From the NCBI GenBank assembly GCA_947496185.1, contig CANMCD010000006.1, positions 168,893-232,892 on the forward strand: a DNA stretch of 64,000 nt, read 5' to 3'. Below are positions 18,356-26,255 of the stretch, one piece after another (the first letter of the stretch is position 1; each line of letters begins with the position of its first letter). The notes beneath the pieces are model-generated. The model ran no database searches. It saw only the letters and a program-made list of their open reading frames with translations, and was not told the origin of the DNA. The DNA is from an uncultured Tenacibaculum sp. (GTDB lineage Bacteria; Bacteroidota; Bacteroidia; Flavobacteriales; Flavobacteriaceae). The translations under genes were made by a program, and so were the position numbers.

Positions 18356-19477
18356 TCTTAAGATTCGCATTACATCTTTATATTTTACGTAAGTAGTTTT
18401 GTCTGCCATGTTCTTGATGTAATTTTTTGTTTTTTTTAGTTGTTCCATAGCTTTCGGGAAGCCATTTAGAAAACAAATTAAATAAGAAGTAGGAAGCTTA
18501 TTAATGTCTTCGTATTCAGTAACAGATAAAGGAGTGTCTTTTTCTATTTTTCGAACAATGCGGTTGTTGTTGTTGTATATATGATCTAATATTTTTTGAT
18601 CGAATTTTGGGGCTTCAAATAAAAATTCCGAAGCAATATCATGGATACCATTATCCTTAAAATGAATAATTGTCTTTTCTAGCGGGTAATGTTTTTGTAT
18701 TTGATCGATGCCTAATTTGATATATTCGGTAATGATAAAGGAGTTTGAATTGTGTGAGATTTTGACATCGTCTAATGTTGAATAAAAGATCTTTATTTGT
18801 TCGTTAATAAGTTCAATATCTACTCTAGAAAAATAAGTTTCTCCATTTATAATCGTTTTTTTTCCTGCCCAGCATAGTACGAAATGCTCCTTAAATACTT
18901 TGTATTGTGGGGTGTATTCTTCTTTGTGGCTTTGAAAAAAATCAAATACCCCGTTTAGTACCAGTTCAATATTGTTTTGAGCACTTTTTTCCAAAGCTGC
19001 TACAATGGGTTTGTTCGTGTTTTTCAATTCAAAACCACTTTCTAAGGGTAATGAATTGCTTCCACTTCGATAAAAAACGGTTCCTTTAGGGTATTTCCAA
19101 GCGGTTTTAGCAAGTGAAGAAATAGCATTGTTTGGAAAAATTGTAACCAGCCCAATTACCTTGTAACGAGGTAAACGAGGAAAAGGTACATTGGCATACT
19201 CTATCTTAGGAGGGTTTTTTAAATAGGCGTTTACTAAATGCTGTATTTTGCTATCGTCAAAAAAATCTACTCCTACAATTTTATTGTCCTCATCTTGAAC
19301 ACCAATTACAATATAAGAGTTGTTTTCTAAATTGGAATTGGATAAGGCACAAACATGTTTGACGAATTTAGCTTTCCCTTCTTTTGAATGAAGTGAAAGC
19401 TTTTGCTTTTTGTCATAAAAACTATTCTCATCATTCTTGGATAGTAAATGTTTTATTAAAAGTCGTTTGTTGATCAT
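18338..19477 (-). CDS. divergent AlbA-2/Schlafen-like ATP-binding-type protein
   Basis: 379 residues. The N-terminal 130 residues resemble the AlbA_2 (divergent AAA-4/Schlafen core) fold: a Lys-rich start, FVKHVCALSNSN, YIVIGVQDEDNKIVGVDFFD and the strand LPRYKVIGLVTIFPN. The family's usual E-x-x-x-E is only weakly conserved. The C-terminal 200 residues are not recognised. AlbA_2 proteins bind nucleic acid or act as regulators, and Schlafen relatives cleave tRNA. No mobile element or defence gene is adjacent. The stop codon lies within a hairpin shared with the convergent cyclase gene. Confidence 0.62.
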   Translation of the reverse strand: MINKRLLIKHLLSKNDENSFYDKKQKLSLHSKEGKAKFVKHVCALSNSNLENNSYIVIGVQDEDNKIVGVDFFDDSKIQHLVNAYLKNPPKIEYANVPFPRLPRYKVIGLVTIFPNNAISSLAKTAWKYPKGTVFYRSGSNSLPLESGFELKNTNKPIVAALEKSAQNNIELVLNGVFDFFQSHKEEYTPQYKVFKEHFVLCWAGKKTIINGETYFSRVDIELINEQIKIFYSTLDDVKISHNSNSFIITEYIKLGIDQIQKHYPLEKTIIHFKDNGIHDIASEFLFEAPKFDQKILDHIYNNNNRIVRKIEKDTPLSVTEYEDINKLPTSYLICFLNGFPKAMEQLKKTKNYIKNMADKTTYVKYKDVMRILRKVTYN

Positions 19478-19867
19478 CTTTATGGTAAAATGGCAACGCT
19501 ATGCTATTTCGATAATAAAAATTACGTATAGAGCGAAGAAGTGTTTAGCATAAAGTTAGTTTTTTTGTGGAAGAAAAAAAGATCTAAGTGTAGTTTTTTA
19601 TGCCAAATTCTATATTAGAGTTTTGTTGTAAGGTATTAGAATCATATAAAATGTCATAGGTTTTTTCAGTGTATAAAGTAGTTAGTGAGGTATTTTGGTG
19701 TGTTTGAGTAATTGGGTGTATGTTATTTTAATATTCTTGTTGAACTTGGTGGTTTTTACAAATAAAATACTGTTAATCATTTAAATAACGCATTTGTTTT
19801 TAATGTAGAATTCTCTTTTTTAGTGTTATAAGTAGTACCATTGTATGTAATTTAAACATTGGGTCAA
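19478..19867. other. 390-base AT-rich intergenic region
   Basis: No gene, RNA or repeat was seen. It separates the divergent AlbA-like gene from the PI-PLC gene, so promoters for both presumably lie here. I could not pick out a convincing TTTG/TAnnTTTG pair. Confidence 0.5.
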
Positions 19868-20743
19868 ATGAAAAAAAGTGTAATTCTCATGGTATTAGTT
19901 TTACTATTACAAGAATCACACGCACAATATGATTATTATAATTGGACGGCTGATACCAGAAATCAAAAATCGAATTGGATGGCATCTTTGTCAGATTACA
20001 AGCGTGTAACTACACTGTCAATTCCCGGCACACATGATTCTGGAGCTAGATATGGAGGTGTTGCAGTTGCTTGTCAATCATTATCTATTGCAAATCAATT
20101 GAAGGCAGGAATTAGGTATTTAGACATAAGGTTGAGTTATAATACGCCAGATAAGAAGTTGTATGTCTATCATGGTATATTTTATCAGCATATTGATTTG
20201 GATGGTGTTTTGACGCAAGTGATTAATTTTTTGAATAATAATCCTCGAGAAGCGGTTTTTATGAGAATAAAAAGAGAAGATAATTCTATTGATGATCGTG
20301 GCTTTGTGGGGCGTTTTAAAAAATATATGAATGACCATGGGAGTCATTATTTTTATACCAATAGTAATGTGCCTCATTATCTAAAAGAGATTCGAAAAAA
20401 AACTGTGTTAATAGAAAATGTATCTGGATTGCCAGGTATAAGATGGAGGGCTATGCCAAAGCAGGATAATTGGGATATCAAATGGGCTTGGTATCGATGG
20501 TGGAAATTTGAGCAAGTAAGAGATTTTATGGTGAAATATAAAGACGATACATCAAGGTTGGTTATTAATCATTCGAGTGGAAGTAGTAGTTTAGGGGTGG
20601 TGTATCCGTATTACGCAGCAAAGTATGTAAATTATTATCTATTAGACTATCTAAAACAAAACGATATTCGTAAGACAGGAATAGTAGCAATGGATTATCC
20701 GGGAGATGCGTTAATTAATGAAATAATCAAAAAAAATAACTAA
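19868..20743 (+). CDS. secreted phosphatidylinositol-specific phospholipase C
   Basis: 291 residues from the ATG at 19868; a TTG nine bases upstream is less likely. A signal peptide (MKKSVILMVLVLLLQESHAQ) is followed by a PI-PLC X domain. Both catalytic histidines of bacterial PI-PLC are in place: His56 in SIPGTHDSG and His102 in YVYHGIFY. So are Asp86 and Arg88 of RYLDIRLS, and the later NHSSGSS strand. Bacterial PI-PLCs cleave PI to diacylglycerol and inositol 1,2-cyclic phosphate without calcium, and are often exported virulence or scavenging factors that can release GPI-anchored proteins. The lipoprotein gene follows after 3 bases, so they form an operon. Confidence 0.9.
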   Translation: MKKSVILMVLVLLLQESHAQYDYYNWTADTRNQKSNWMASLSDYKRVTTLSIPGTHDSGARYGGVAVACQSLSIANQLKAGIRYLDIRLSYNTPDKKLYVYHGIFYQHIDLDGVLTQVINFLNNNPREAVFMRIKREDNSIDDRGFVGRFKKYMNDHGSHYFYTNSNVPHYLKEIRKKTVLIENVSGLPGIRWRAMPKQDNWDIKWAWYRWWKFEQVRDFMVKYKDDTSRLVINHSSGSSSLGVVYPYYAAKYVNYYLLDYLKQNDIRKTGIVAMDYPGDALINEIIKKNN

Positions 20744-20746
20744 GAG

Positions 20747-21166
20747 ATGAGTATAAGAGTTTTACAATGTGTTCTTCTGATTATTGTAGGAATTGGTGTA
20801 ATGTCATGTAGGGATAATGATATAAGTGTAGTACATTATGAAATGATAAATGTAAGTGATGATTTTGGAGAACAAACGGAAAATTTATCTCTAAAATTAG
20901 AAGCTTCGATAAATGATATTACTACAATATTAGAAGGAAATATGGTGCCAATTCCTTCTGAAGTACTTTCTCAGGAAGAAATTTTAATTAGAGAGTTTGG
21001 GAAAAGTTTAAAAAAATTAAAAACATCTTTTTCACCAATAGAAGTGAGGGTTTTTGTGGAGCATTTGTATTTTTTGGTCTACCCATCATATATTCCAAAG
21101 AGAAAGATGAAAAGCTATCTTCATTCTTATTACGAATCGGCGTTAAAAATGACGATTACAAAATAG
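20747..21166 (+). CDS. small lipoprotein of unknown function
   Basis: 139 residues. The N-terminal signal ends in a lipobox (GVMSC, Cys near residue 21), so it should be a lipid-anchored envelope protein. The mature part is mainly helical and charged, with no domain that I recognise. It begins 3 bases after the PI-PLC gene stops and is followed by a strong palindromic terminator, so the two genes are one transcription unit. A chaperone, immunity or surface-retention role for the phospholipase is possible but is only inferred from position. Confidence 0.75.
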   Translation: MSIRVLQCVLLIIVGIGVMSCRDNDISVVHYEMINVSDDFGEQTENLSLKLEASINDITTILEGNMVPIPSEVLSQEEILIREFGKSLKKLKTSFSPIEVRVFVEHLYFLVYPSYIPKRKMKSYLHSYYESALKMTITK

Positions 21167-21180
21167 TTAAAAAGTATAAA

Positions 21181-21230
21181 TTGAAACAAGAAATAAGAGC
21201 TTCATTTGAAGCTCTTATTTCTTGTTTCAA
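21181..21230. terminator. 24-base perfect palindromic terminator between convergent genes
   Basis: The arms 21181-21204 and 21207-21230 are perfectly complementary across 24 bases with a 2-base centre. It lies between the lipoprotein gene (plus) and the metzincin gene (minus). Its A/T-rich outer arms supply the U-tract on either strand. Confidence 0.88.
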
Positions 21231-21264
21231 TGGTTTTTAGCGTACGTATTGTCAATAGAAAGTA

Positions 21265-22248
21265 TTACCTACTAAGTGTCATTCTTATTGTTGCTTTATT
21301 AGATGCTGATTTGTGATATTGTGAAGTGAGAAAACTTCCGGATGGATACATGAGTCCGAAGGTGTAGCTTGAGTGGTTAGCACCAAGATTGTGTCCTGCT
21401 TCATGGGCTAAAGTAGTGGACAAATCATCACGAGCAATAAAAACGGATTGATATTTTTTCCAGCCGCTTGATTGAGCATAGGTTCCTCGATTGGCTAGTC
21501 CGTTTATTCCTTCGTTCCAACTGTATTCATAAAGTAACATAGTTGCACTTTTTCTTGAAGGAACTTGTCCCATTCGTCTATACTGTCTTAAAAAGTTACT
21601 GGCAGCATTTAACTGTTGATAAGCATTGTTGTTTTTTAAAACAGCTCTTTCGTAGGCTTGTTTTAAATTTTGATTGTGACCTCTTTTTGCTTGTGTTTTA
21701 AGCGGGTGATCTTGAACGGTAATGCGTATTCGTGAGTCGATATCTTTTAATGATTGAGAAAGGTATAGTAGGCTATAAGGGTAATAAAATGAATAATCCA
21801 TATAAAGGTTATAAAGGTAATAAGTATAGGGGGTATTCAGAGCCTTAGTACTATTTAGCTCAGAGGTGTTATTGTCTTTGTTTTTAAAAGAATCAAGAAT
21901 TGTTTCATTTCTGCAAAGTCTTTTTGCTCTATGGTTTCTTAAGTCGATTAAATCATAATGTTTTCCTTCAATTATTGGAGAAAACTGTTGTTGTTTAGTT
22001 TTTTTTCGTTTGTTTTTAATAGTCTCGTAATCCTCATGACCTAAGTCAAGTTTTTCTTTGTTTTTAATACCGAACACTTGGTTGTTTAGTGTATAGGTCA
22101 GATCGAAACCATTTTCACCGATCATCATTGCAGCAGTTCCGAGATCGTTGTTTTCAGCGAGAACTTCTCCAAAAAACATTCTTTGCTTTCCATAGATACT
22201 AGATTCAGATGCTTTAAGATTGAATTTTAGTTTTTGTTTGTTTATCAT
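21265..22248 (-). CDS. metzincin zinc metalloprotease (start uncertain; 5' coding extends upstream)
   Basis: The 327 codons from the first ATG contain the full metzincin signature HEAGHNLGANH (zinc ligands His282, His286 and His292, catalytic Glu283) and a Met-turn (GLMYPSG) eight residues on. It is therefore a reprolysin/pappalysin-like secreted protease. That ATG leaves it with no export signal. The same frame stays open upstream and encodes a lipoprotein signal (see 22249-22422), so the true protein is about 58 residues longer. With PI-PLC and a lipoprotein next door, this is a small group of secreted hydrolases. If the upstream start is dead, the protein may be silent or trapped in the cytoplasm. 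Confidence 0.8.
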   Translation of the reverse strand: MINKQKLKFNLKASESSIYGKQRMFFGEVLAENNDLGTAAMMIGENGFDLTYTLNNQVFGIKNKEKLDLGHEDYETIKNKRKKTKQQQFSPIIEGKHYDLIDLRNHRAKRLCRNETILDSFKNKDNNTSELNSTKALNTPYTYYLYNLYMDYSFYYPYSLLYLSQSLKDIDSRIRITVQDHPLKTQAKRGHNQNLKQAYERAVLKNNNAYQQLNAASNFLRQYRRMGQVPSRKSATMLLYEYSWNEGINGLANRGTYAQSSGWKKYQSVFIARDDLSTTLAHEAGHNLGANHSSYTFGLMYPSGSFLTSQYHKSASNKATIRMTLSR

Positions 22249-22422
22249 TAAAACAAAGCTTCTTTTTTCTTCCTTGCTTGAGATGGGGAAAGAAAAGGTA
22301 GGTTTTTTTTCTAAGTGTTTTAAGTTAATGATATCGTTTTCTTCTACTGAAGAACTGATAGTTTCATTTTGATTGCAAGAAAAGATGAAAGCTATAACGA
22401 ATAAAGTTAATATTATTTTTAT
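22249..22422 (-). other. in-frame 5' coding extension of the metzincin with lipoprotein signal but no ATG/GTG/TTG
   Basis: Reading upstream of the ATG at 22248 in the same frame gives a typical lipoprotein signal, KIILTLFVIAFIFSCNQNE, and then a polar linker into the annotated start. The most likely initiation codon, at 22420-22422, is ATA. The frame holds no ATG, GTG or TTG between there and the signal. Either the start codon mutated from ATG to ATA (silencing export) or ATA is used as a rare start. Confidence 0.7.
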
Positions 22423-22830
22423 TTTTGTTAAAAGTTTTGTTTGGGTTGTTTCGCAATTTATAACATATTGTTTGTTGTTTATGTGTTTTAAAGGGTTGTT
22501 TTTTGTGAAAAATATAAATTTTATATTTGTTTTTTGTGATAAGTGTTTTTTTATAAAGTATTGAAATTGTTAGGGTAAGTTCTAAAATTTTCTGTTTAGT
22601 GAGGTTTTTTTTGTGTAGGGATAGTCTTTGGTTATTACTAAATGTAGAGTTGTAAGGAATTAATTATGTGTTTAGAAGAAAAAACAAACATTTTTCTAAA
22701 AAATGATTGCTTTTTAGGGGGTGAGTAAGCCTTGTCTTGTTTTATGTGGGTTATAAGTATATTTGTAAATGTTAATAATAGCTACGGGAAAGAGCGAATG
22801 TTTTTTCAAGGAAGTTTGAATCGTATACAA
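22423..22830. other. about 400-base AT-rich divergent intergenic region
   Basis: No gene seen. It separates the metzincin frame (minus) and queG (plus) and contains the queG promoter candidate at 22737-22765. Confidence 0.5.
22737..22765 (+). promoter_or_regulatory. Bacteroidota-type promoter upstream of queG
   Basis: TTG at 22737-22739, an 18-base spacer and TATATTTG at 22758-22765 fit the TTG/TAnnTTTG consensus, 65 bases before the chosen queG start. This also argues that translation starts at 22831 and not at the upstream in-frame codon at 22732. Confidence 0.55.
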
Positions 22831-23763
22831 ATGAATACAAAAGAGCAATACACCCATTTTATAAAAAAACATGCCGATAGGTTAGGGTTTTTGGGATGTG
22901 GTATTGCAAAGGCTGAATTTTTAGAAGAGGAAGCTCCGAGGTTGGAAAAATGGCTAAAAAACAGCTTTCATGGTGAAATGCATTATATGGAGAACCATTT
23001 TGATAAGCGACTTGATCCTACCTTATTGGTTGAGGGAGCAAAATCGGTTATTTCTTTGTCCTATAATTATTTTCCTAAAGAAAATCAGCAACAAAATACC
23101 TATAAGGTGTCAAAATATGCTTACGGGCAAGATTATCATTATGTGATCAAGGACAAGTTGAAAGAATTATTGCAATTAATCAATGATGAGATCGGAGAGG
23201 TGTCTGGACGTTGTTTTGTAGACTCTGCTCCAGTGTTGGAAAGGGCTTGGGCAGAGAAGGCTGGACTCGGTTGGAACGGAAAACATTCTCTATTGATTCA
23301 AAAACAACAAGGGTCGTTTTTTTTTCTAGCAGAGCTAATTATTGATTTAGAGTTGGCGTATGATGCTCCTTTTGCTACGGACCATTGTGGTAAATGTACG
23401 CGTTGTATTGATGCTTGTCCTACACAGGCTATTTTGCCGAATAATACCGTTGATGGTAGTAAGTGTATTTCGTATTTGACGATCGAATTACGGGATGCAA
23501 TTCCAACTAGTTTTAAGGGGCAGATAGAAAATTGGATGTTTGGTTGTGATGTTTGTCAGGATGTGTGTCCGTGGAATCGTTTTTCGAAACCTCATTCAGA
23601 ACCGCTGTTTGAACCGCATAATTTATTGTTGGATATGACAAAAAGAGATTGGCAAGAGCTGACACAAGAAACCTTTAGTAAGGTGTTTAAAAAATCGGCT
23701 GTAAAAAGAACAAAGTTTTCAGGGTTGCAACGCAATATTTCTTTTTTACAGGTAGAGGAGTAG
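22831..23763 (+). CDS. queG: epoxyqueuosine reductase QueG
   Basis: 310 residues from the ATG at 22831 (MNTKEQYTH), where family similarity begins. An in-frame extension from 22732 precedes the likely promoter and is rejected. The domain order is the cobalamin-binding reductase part ([36 protein letters not shown]) and then two 4Fe-4S clusters: [12 protein letters not shown] and [11 protein letters not shown]. QueG reduces epoxyqueuosine to queuosine in the wobble position of tRNA, using cobalamin and iron-sulfur clusters. It is a cytoplasmic tRNA-modification enzyme. The usual C-terminal HEAT extension is absent, which is the common short form. Confidence 0.95.
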   Translation: MNTKEQYTHFIKKHADRLGFLGCGIAKAEFLEEEAPRLEKWLKNSFHGEMHYMENHFDKRLDPTLLVEGAKSVISLSYNYFPKENQQQNTYKVSKYAYGQDYHYVIKDKLKELLQLINDEIGEVSGRCFVDSAPVLERAWAEKAGLGWNGKHSLLIQKQQGSFFFLAELIIDLELAYDAPFATDHCGKCTRCIDACPTQAILPNNTVDGSKCISYLTIELRDAIPTSFKGQIENWMFGCDVCQDVCPWNRFSKPHSEPLFEPHNLLLDMTKRDWQELTQETFSKVFKKSAVKRTKFSGLQRNISFLQVEE

Positions 23764-23804
23764 TTTTTAATTAGTTTTTTGTTAAGGATGTTTACTTTAT
23801 GAAT

Positions 23805-23842
23805 AACCTTAAAGTTTATGTTGTCACACAAACTTTAAGGTT
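23805..23842. terminator. bidirectional hairpin between queG and the S9 peptidase
   Basis: A 13-base perfect stem (23805-23817 with 23830-23842) and a 12-base loop, between two convergent genes. Confidence 0.75.
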
Positions 23843-23852
23843 TGTGATGTTT

Positions 23853-25991
23853 TTAATGTTTTTTTTGGAAATCAGGATGTCCTGTTTGCCATAGTGCAAA
23901 AGATAAAATTTTTGCTAATTCTTGGTTTCTTTTTTCAGTAGACGAATCGAAACCATGCCCTCCTTTAAAATCAACGGATAACAAGACGGGTTTTTTTTTA
24001 GTTTTAACAGATTTAAGTCTTGCAGCAAATTTACCAGGTTGCCACGCGGGAACTCTTGCATCATTCATTCCAGCAGTAAGGTATATTGAAGGGTAAGTGA
24101 TATTGTTATTAATATGATGATAAGCATCCATTTCTAGGAGAGCTTTAAATTCTATAGAATCTTTTATGGTGCCATATTCTTTAATACTATTTTTTCCATT
24201 TTGGCCAAATTCTGAACGTAGAGTATTAATTTTTCCTACTTGGATGATAGCTGCTTTGAATAGGTCAGGTCTTTCTGTAATAGCCCTTCCTATTAGAATT
24301 CCTCCAGCACTTCTGCTCATAATCGCTATTTTTTTTGGATTAGTATATTTTTTATTTATTAAATATTCTGTACAAGAGATAAAATCTTTCCATGTATTTG
24401 GTTTGGTTGTTTTATATCCTCCTTTTCTCCATTTGTATCCCTTTTCACCACCACCTCTTACATGGGCTATTGCATATATCCCTCCTTGATTGACCCAATT
24501 TACTAAGTAGTTATTAACCTTAGGTTTTTGAGAATAACCATAGGCTCCGTATCCATAAATTAGAAGTCTATTATTTGAGTTTAATTTTAGATTCTTTTTA
24601 TGGATTATTGATAATGGAACTTTTATACCGTCATGTGAGGTGACTTCAACTTCCTTTACGATTAAATTGTCGAGTGAGGAGATGTTTGAGTTTAAGTTTT
24701 CTTTTTTGAAAGAATTTTTTTTGAAATTATAAAGGTATCTTTCGTTTTGGGTTGTCCATCCTTTAAGAGTAACCCATAATTCATCATGTTGTATGCCCTT
24801 TGATGATAGTTTGATATTTCCTGAGGATTTTGGTGTTGATATGTGTGTTATGTTTTTATTTTTATAATGATATAGTTTTGCAATTACCCCGTTTTTGGTT
24901 TTTACAAAAAATAATCCATCAGAAGTTAAGCAAAAGTCAGTAATAACCTCAGATGAGTTTTCATAAACCAATACAGTTGGGTTTTCAAAATCAGGATTTA
25001 ATAATGAGGTTTTACAAATCTTATAATTTGTTGCATTCTTTGAGGTTTTGTATATAAGTTCCTCATTATTTATTATAAAATTTCTAATTTCTTCTTCTTT
25101 TGTAAATAAAAGTTTCCAATTGTTTTTTTCGTTAATTAAATCATTAGTTTTGATATAATAAGTGTCTCTGTATCTGTTTACACTGGCTACAGCTCCGAGA
25201 GTGAATTTATTTTTTGGGTTGGTCAGGTAGATTAAAGGGAAATCTTGCTCTTTAAAGTTAATTTTTGGATTATTTTTTTTGGAGAATATATCTAAGGTAT
25301 CTCCATTTATTTTATAGATAATAGCTTTAGAATTCTGTAAATACCCTTTTTGTTTTGGGTTTGTAATAGGGACATAGGTGTAAATGTATCCAGAATTATC
25401 AGGAAGCCAATCTAAACCACCTAAGTTTGTAGGAAATGAATTACTGGCAATTCCTTTTAATACTTTTTTTGTCTTGACATCAATCACTATTACATCAGTA
25501 AATTCTTTGTCATTTTTGGTAAGCCCTACAGCAACTTTAAGTCCATCCCATGAAGGTTGGATGTAATTGATTAAATAATTTTCTTTTGAGGTATAAATTA
25601 GTTTTTCTATGCCAGAAAAGCCATCTCTGTAATATAATTTAGGAGTTGTTTCCTTTGTTTTTTGTTTTATATAAAAGTATCGATTACCGATTATTTTGTG
25701 TTTTGAAATGGAATATGCTACTGTCTTATAATTCTGGGTAATTTCATTTAGAAATATTTGGTAATTAGAAATACTTTCTATTATACTTTTTGAACACTTT
25801 TCTTCTTTTTGAAGCCAGTCAATAACAATCGAATCATTAAGGTTTTCCATGTAACGATATGGATCTTCTATTTTTGTGTGAAATATAGTGTCTGTTACTT
25901 TTTTAATGGGGACAATGTTACTTGATATAAAATCCATTTTTTTACACTGGAAAAAAATAAAGAGTGTAAGTAGTTTTATAAGTTTACTCAT
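23853..25991 (-). CDS. prolyl-oligopeptidase-family (S9) serine peptidase lipoprotein
   Basis: 712 residues. The signal ends in a lipobox-like FFQC (Cys near residue 16). An N-terminal beta-propeller (about 30-420) is followed by an alpha/beta hydrolase domain. The catalytic triad is Ser561 in SRSAGG, Asp644 in GMNDARV and His679 in GGHGF. The typical N-terminal segment DPYRYMENLND is present. Prolyl oligopeptidases cleave short peptides after proline. Its neighbours on the same strand are a peptide-precursor remnant and an AraC regulator, so it may once have processed or degraded a leader or core peptide. That link is inference. A general peptide-scavenging role is equally possible. Confidence 0.9.
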   Translation of the reverse strand: MSKLIKLLTLFIFFQCKKMDFISSNIVPIKKVTDTIFHTKIEDPYRYMENLNDSIVIDWLQKEEKCSKSIIESISNYQIFLNEITQNYKTVAYSISKHKIIGNRYFYIKQKTKETTPKLYYRDGFSGIEKLIYTSKENYLINYIQPSWDGLKVAVGLTKNDKEFTDVIVIDVKTKKVLKGIASNSFPTNLGGLDWLPDNSGYIYTYVPITNPKQKGYLQNSKAIIYKINGDTLDIFSKKNNPKINFKEQDFPLIYLTNPKNKFTLGAVASVNRYRDTYYIKTNDLINEKNNWKLLFTKEEEIRNFIINNEELIYKTSKNATNYKICKTSLLNPDFENPTVLVYENSSEVITDFCLTSDGLFFVKTKNGVIAKLYHYKNKNITHISTPKSSGNIKLSSKGIQHDELWVTLKGWTTQNERYLYNFKKNSFKKENLNSNISSLDNLIVKEVEVTSHDGIKVPLSIIHKKNLKLNSNNRLLIYGYGAYGYSQKPKVNNYLVNWVNQGGIYAIAHVRGGGEKGYKWRKGGYKTTKPNTWKDFISCTEYLINKKYTNPKKIAIMSRSAGGILIGRAITERPDLFKAAIIQVGKINTLRSEFGQNGKNSIKEYGTIKDSIEFKALLEMDAYHHINNNITYPSIYLTAGMNDARVPAWQPGKFAARLKSVKTKKKPVLLSVDFKGGHGFDSSTEKRNQELAKILSFALWQTGHPDFQKKH

Positions 25992-26035
25992 AATTTCAAT
26001 AAAGTTGATTAGGTATTTAGTGAAAAAACTACTAA

Positions 26036-26172
26036 TTATTCATCAGAAATAGTATTATCATTATCCCCTTCTGAATCTCCTCCAGTTATAGTTTGGTAAT
26101 TTTAGCAATTTCAAATTTTTTGAACTTTAATTTTGATATCGAATTTGTTTTTTTGTTTTTTCCGTTTTTCAT
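26036..26172 (-). pseudogene. frameshifted double-glycine-leader peptide precursor (RiPP/bacteriocin-like)
   Basis: An ATG at 26172 opens a short basic leader (MKNGKNKKTNSISKLKFKK, then FEIAKITKL) that stops at 26086. In the frame one base over, the sequence QTITGGDSEGDNDNTISDE continues to a TAA at 26036. Joined, it reads as a 45-residue precursor with a Lys/Phe-rich leader, a Gly-Gly cleavage site and an acidic 13-residue core without Cys. This is the layout of Bacteroidota double-glycine natural-product precursors. A one-base shift near 26090 separates the halves. The short length makes the call tentative, but the exporter remnant 1.9 kb away supports it. Confidence 0.55.
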
Positions 26173-26255
26173 TATTAACAAATTTTTATTCAATTCAAAA
26201 GTAAGTCTTCTCTTTAAAAGTGAAAACTTATGTATAATGAAACTTATAAATTTCA

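Noticed and set aside
22732-22830. A 33-residue N-terminal extension of QueG
   Set aside because: It overlaps the promoter candidate at 22737-22765 and has no match to the QueG N-terminus, which begins at MNTKEQ.
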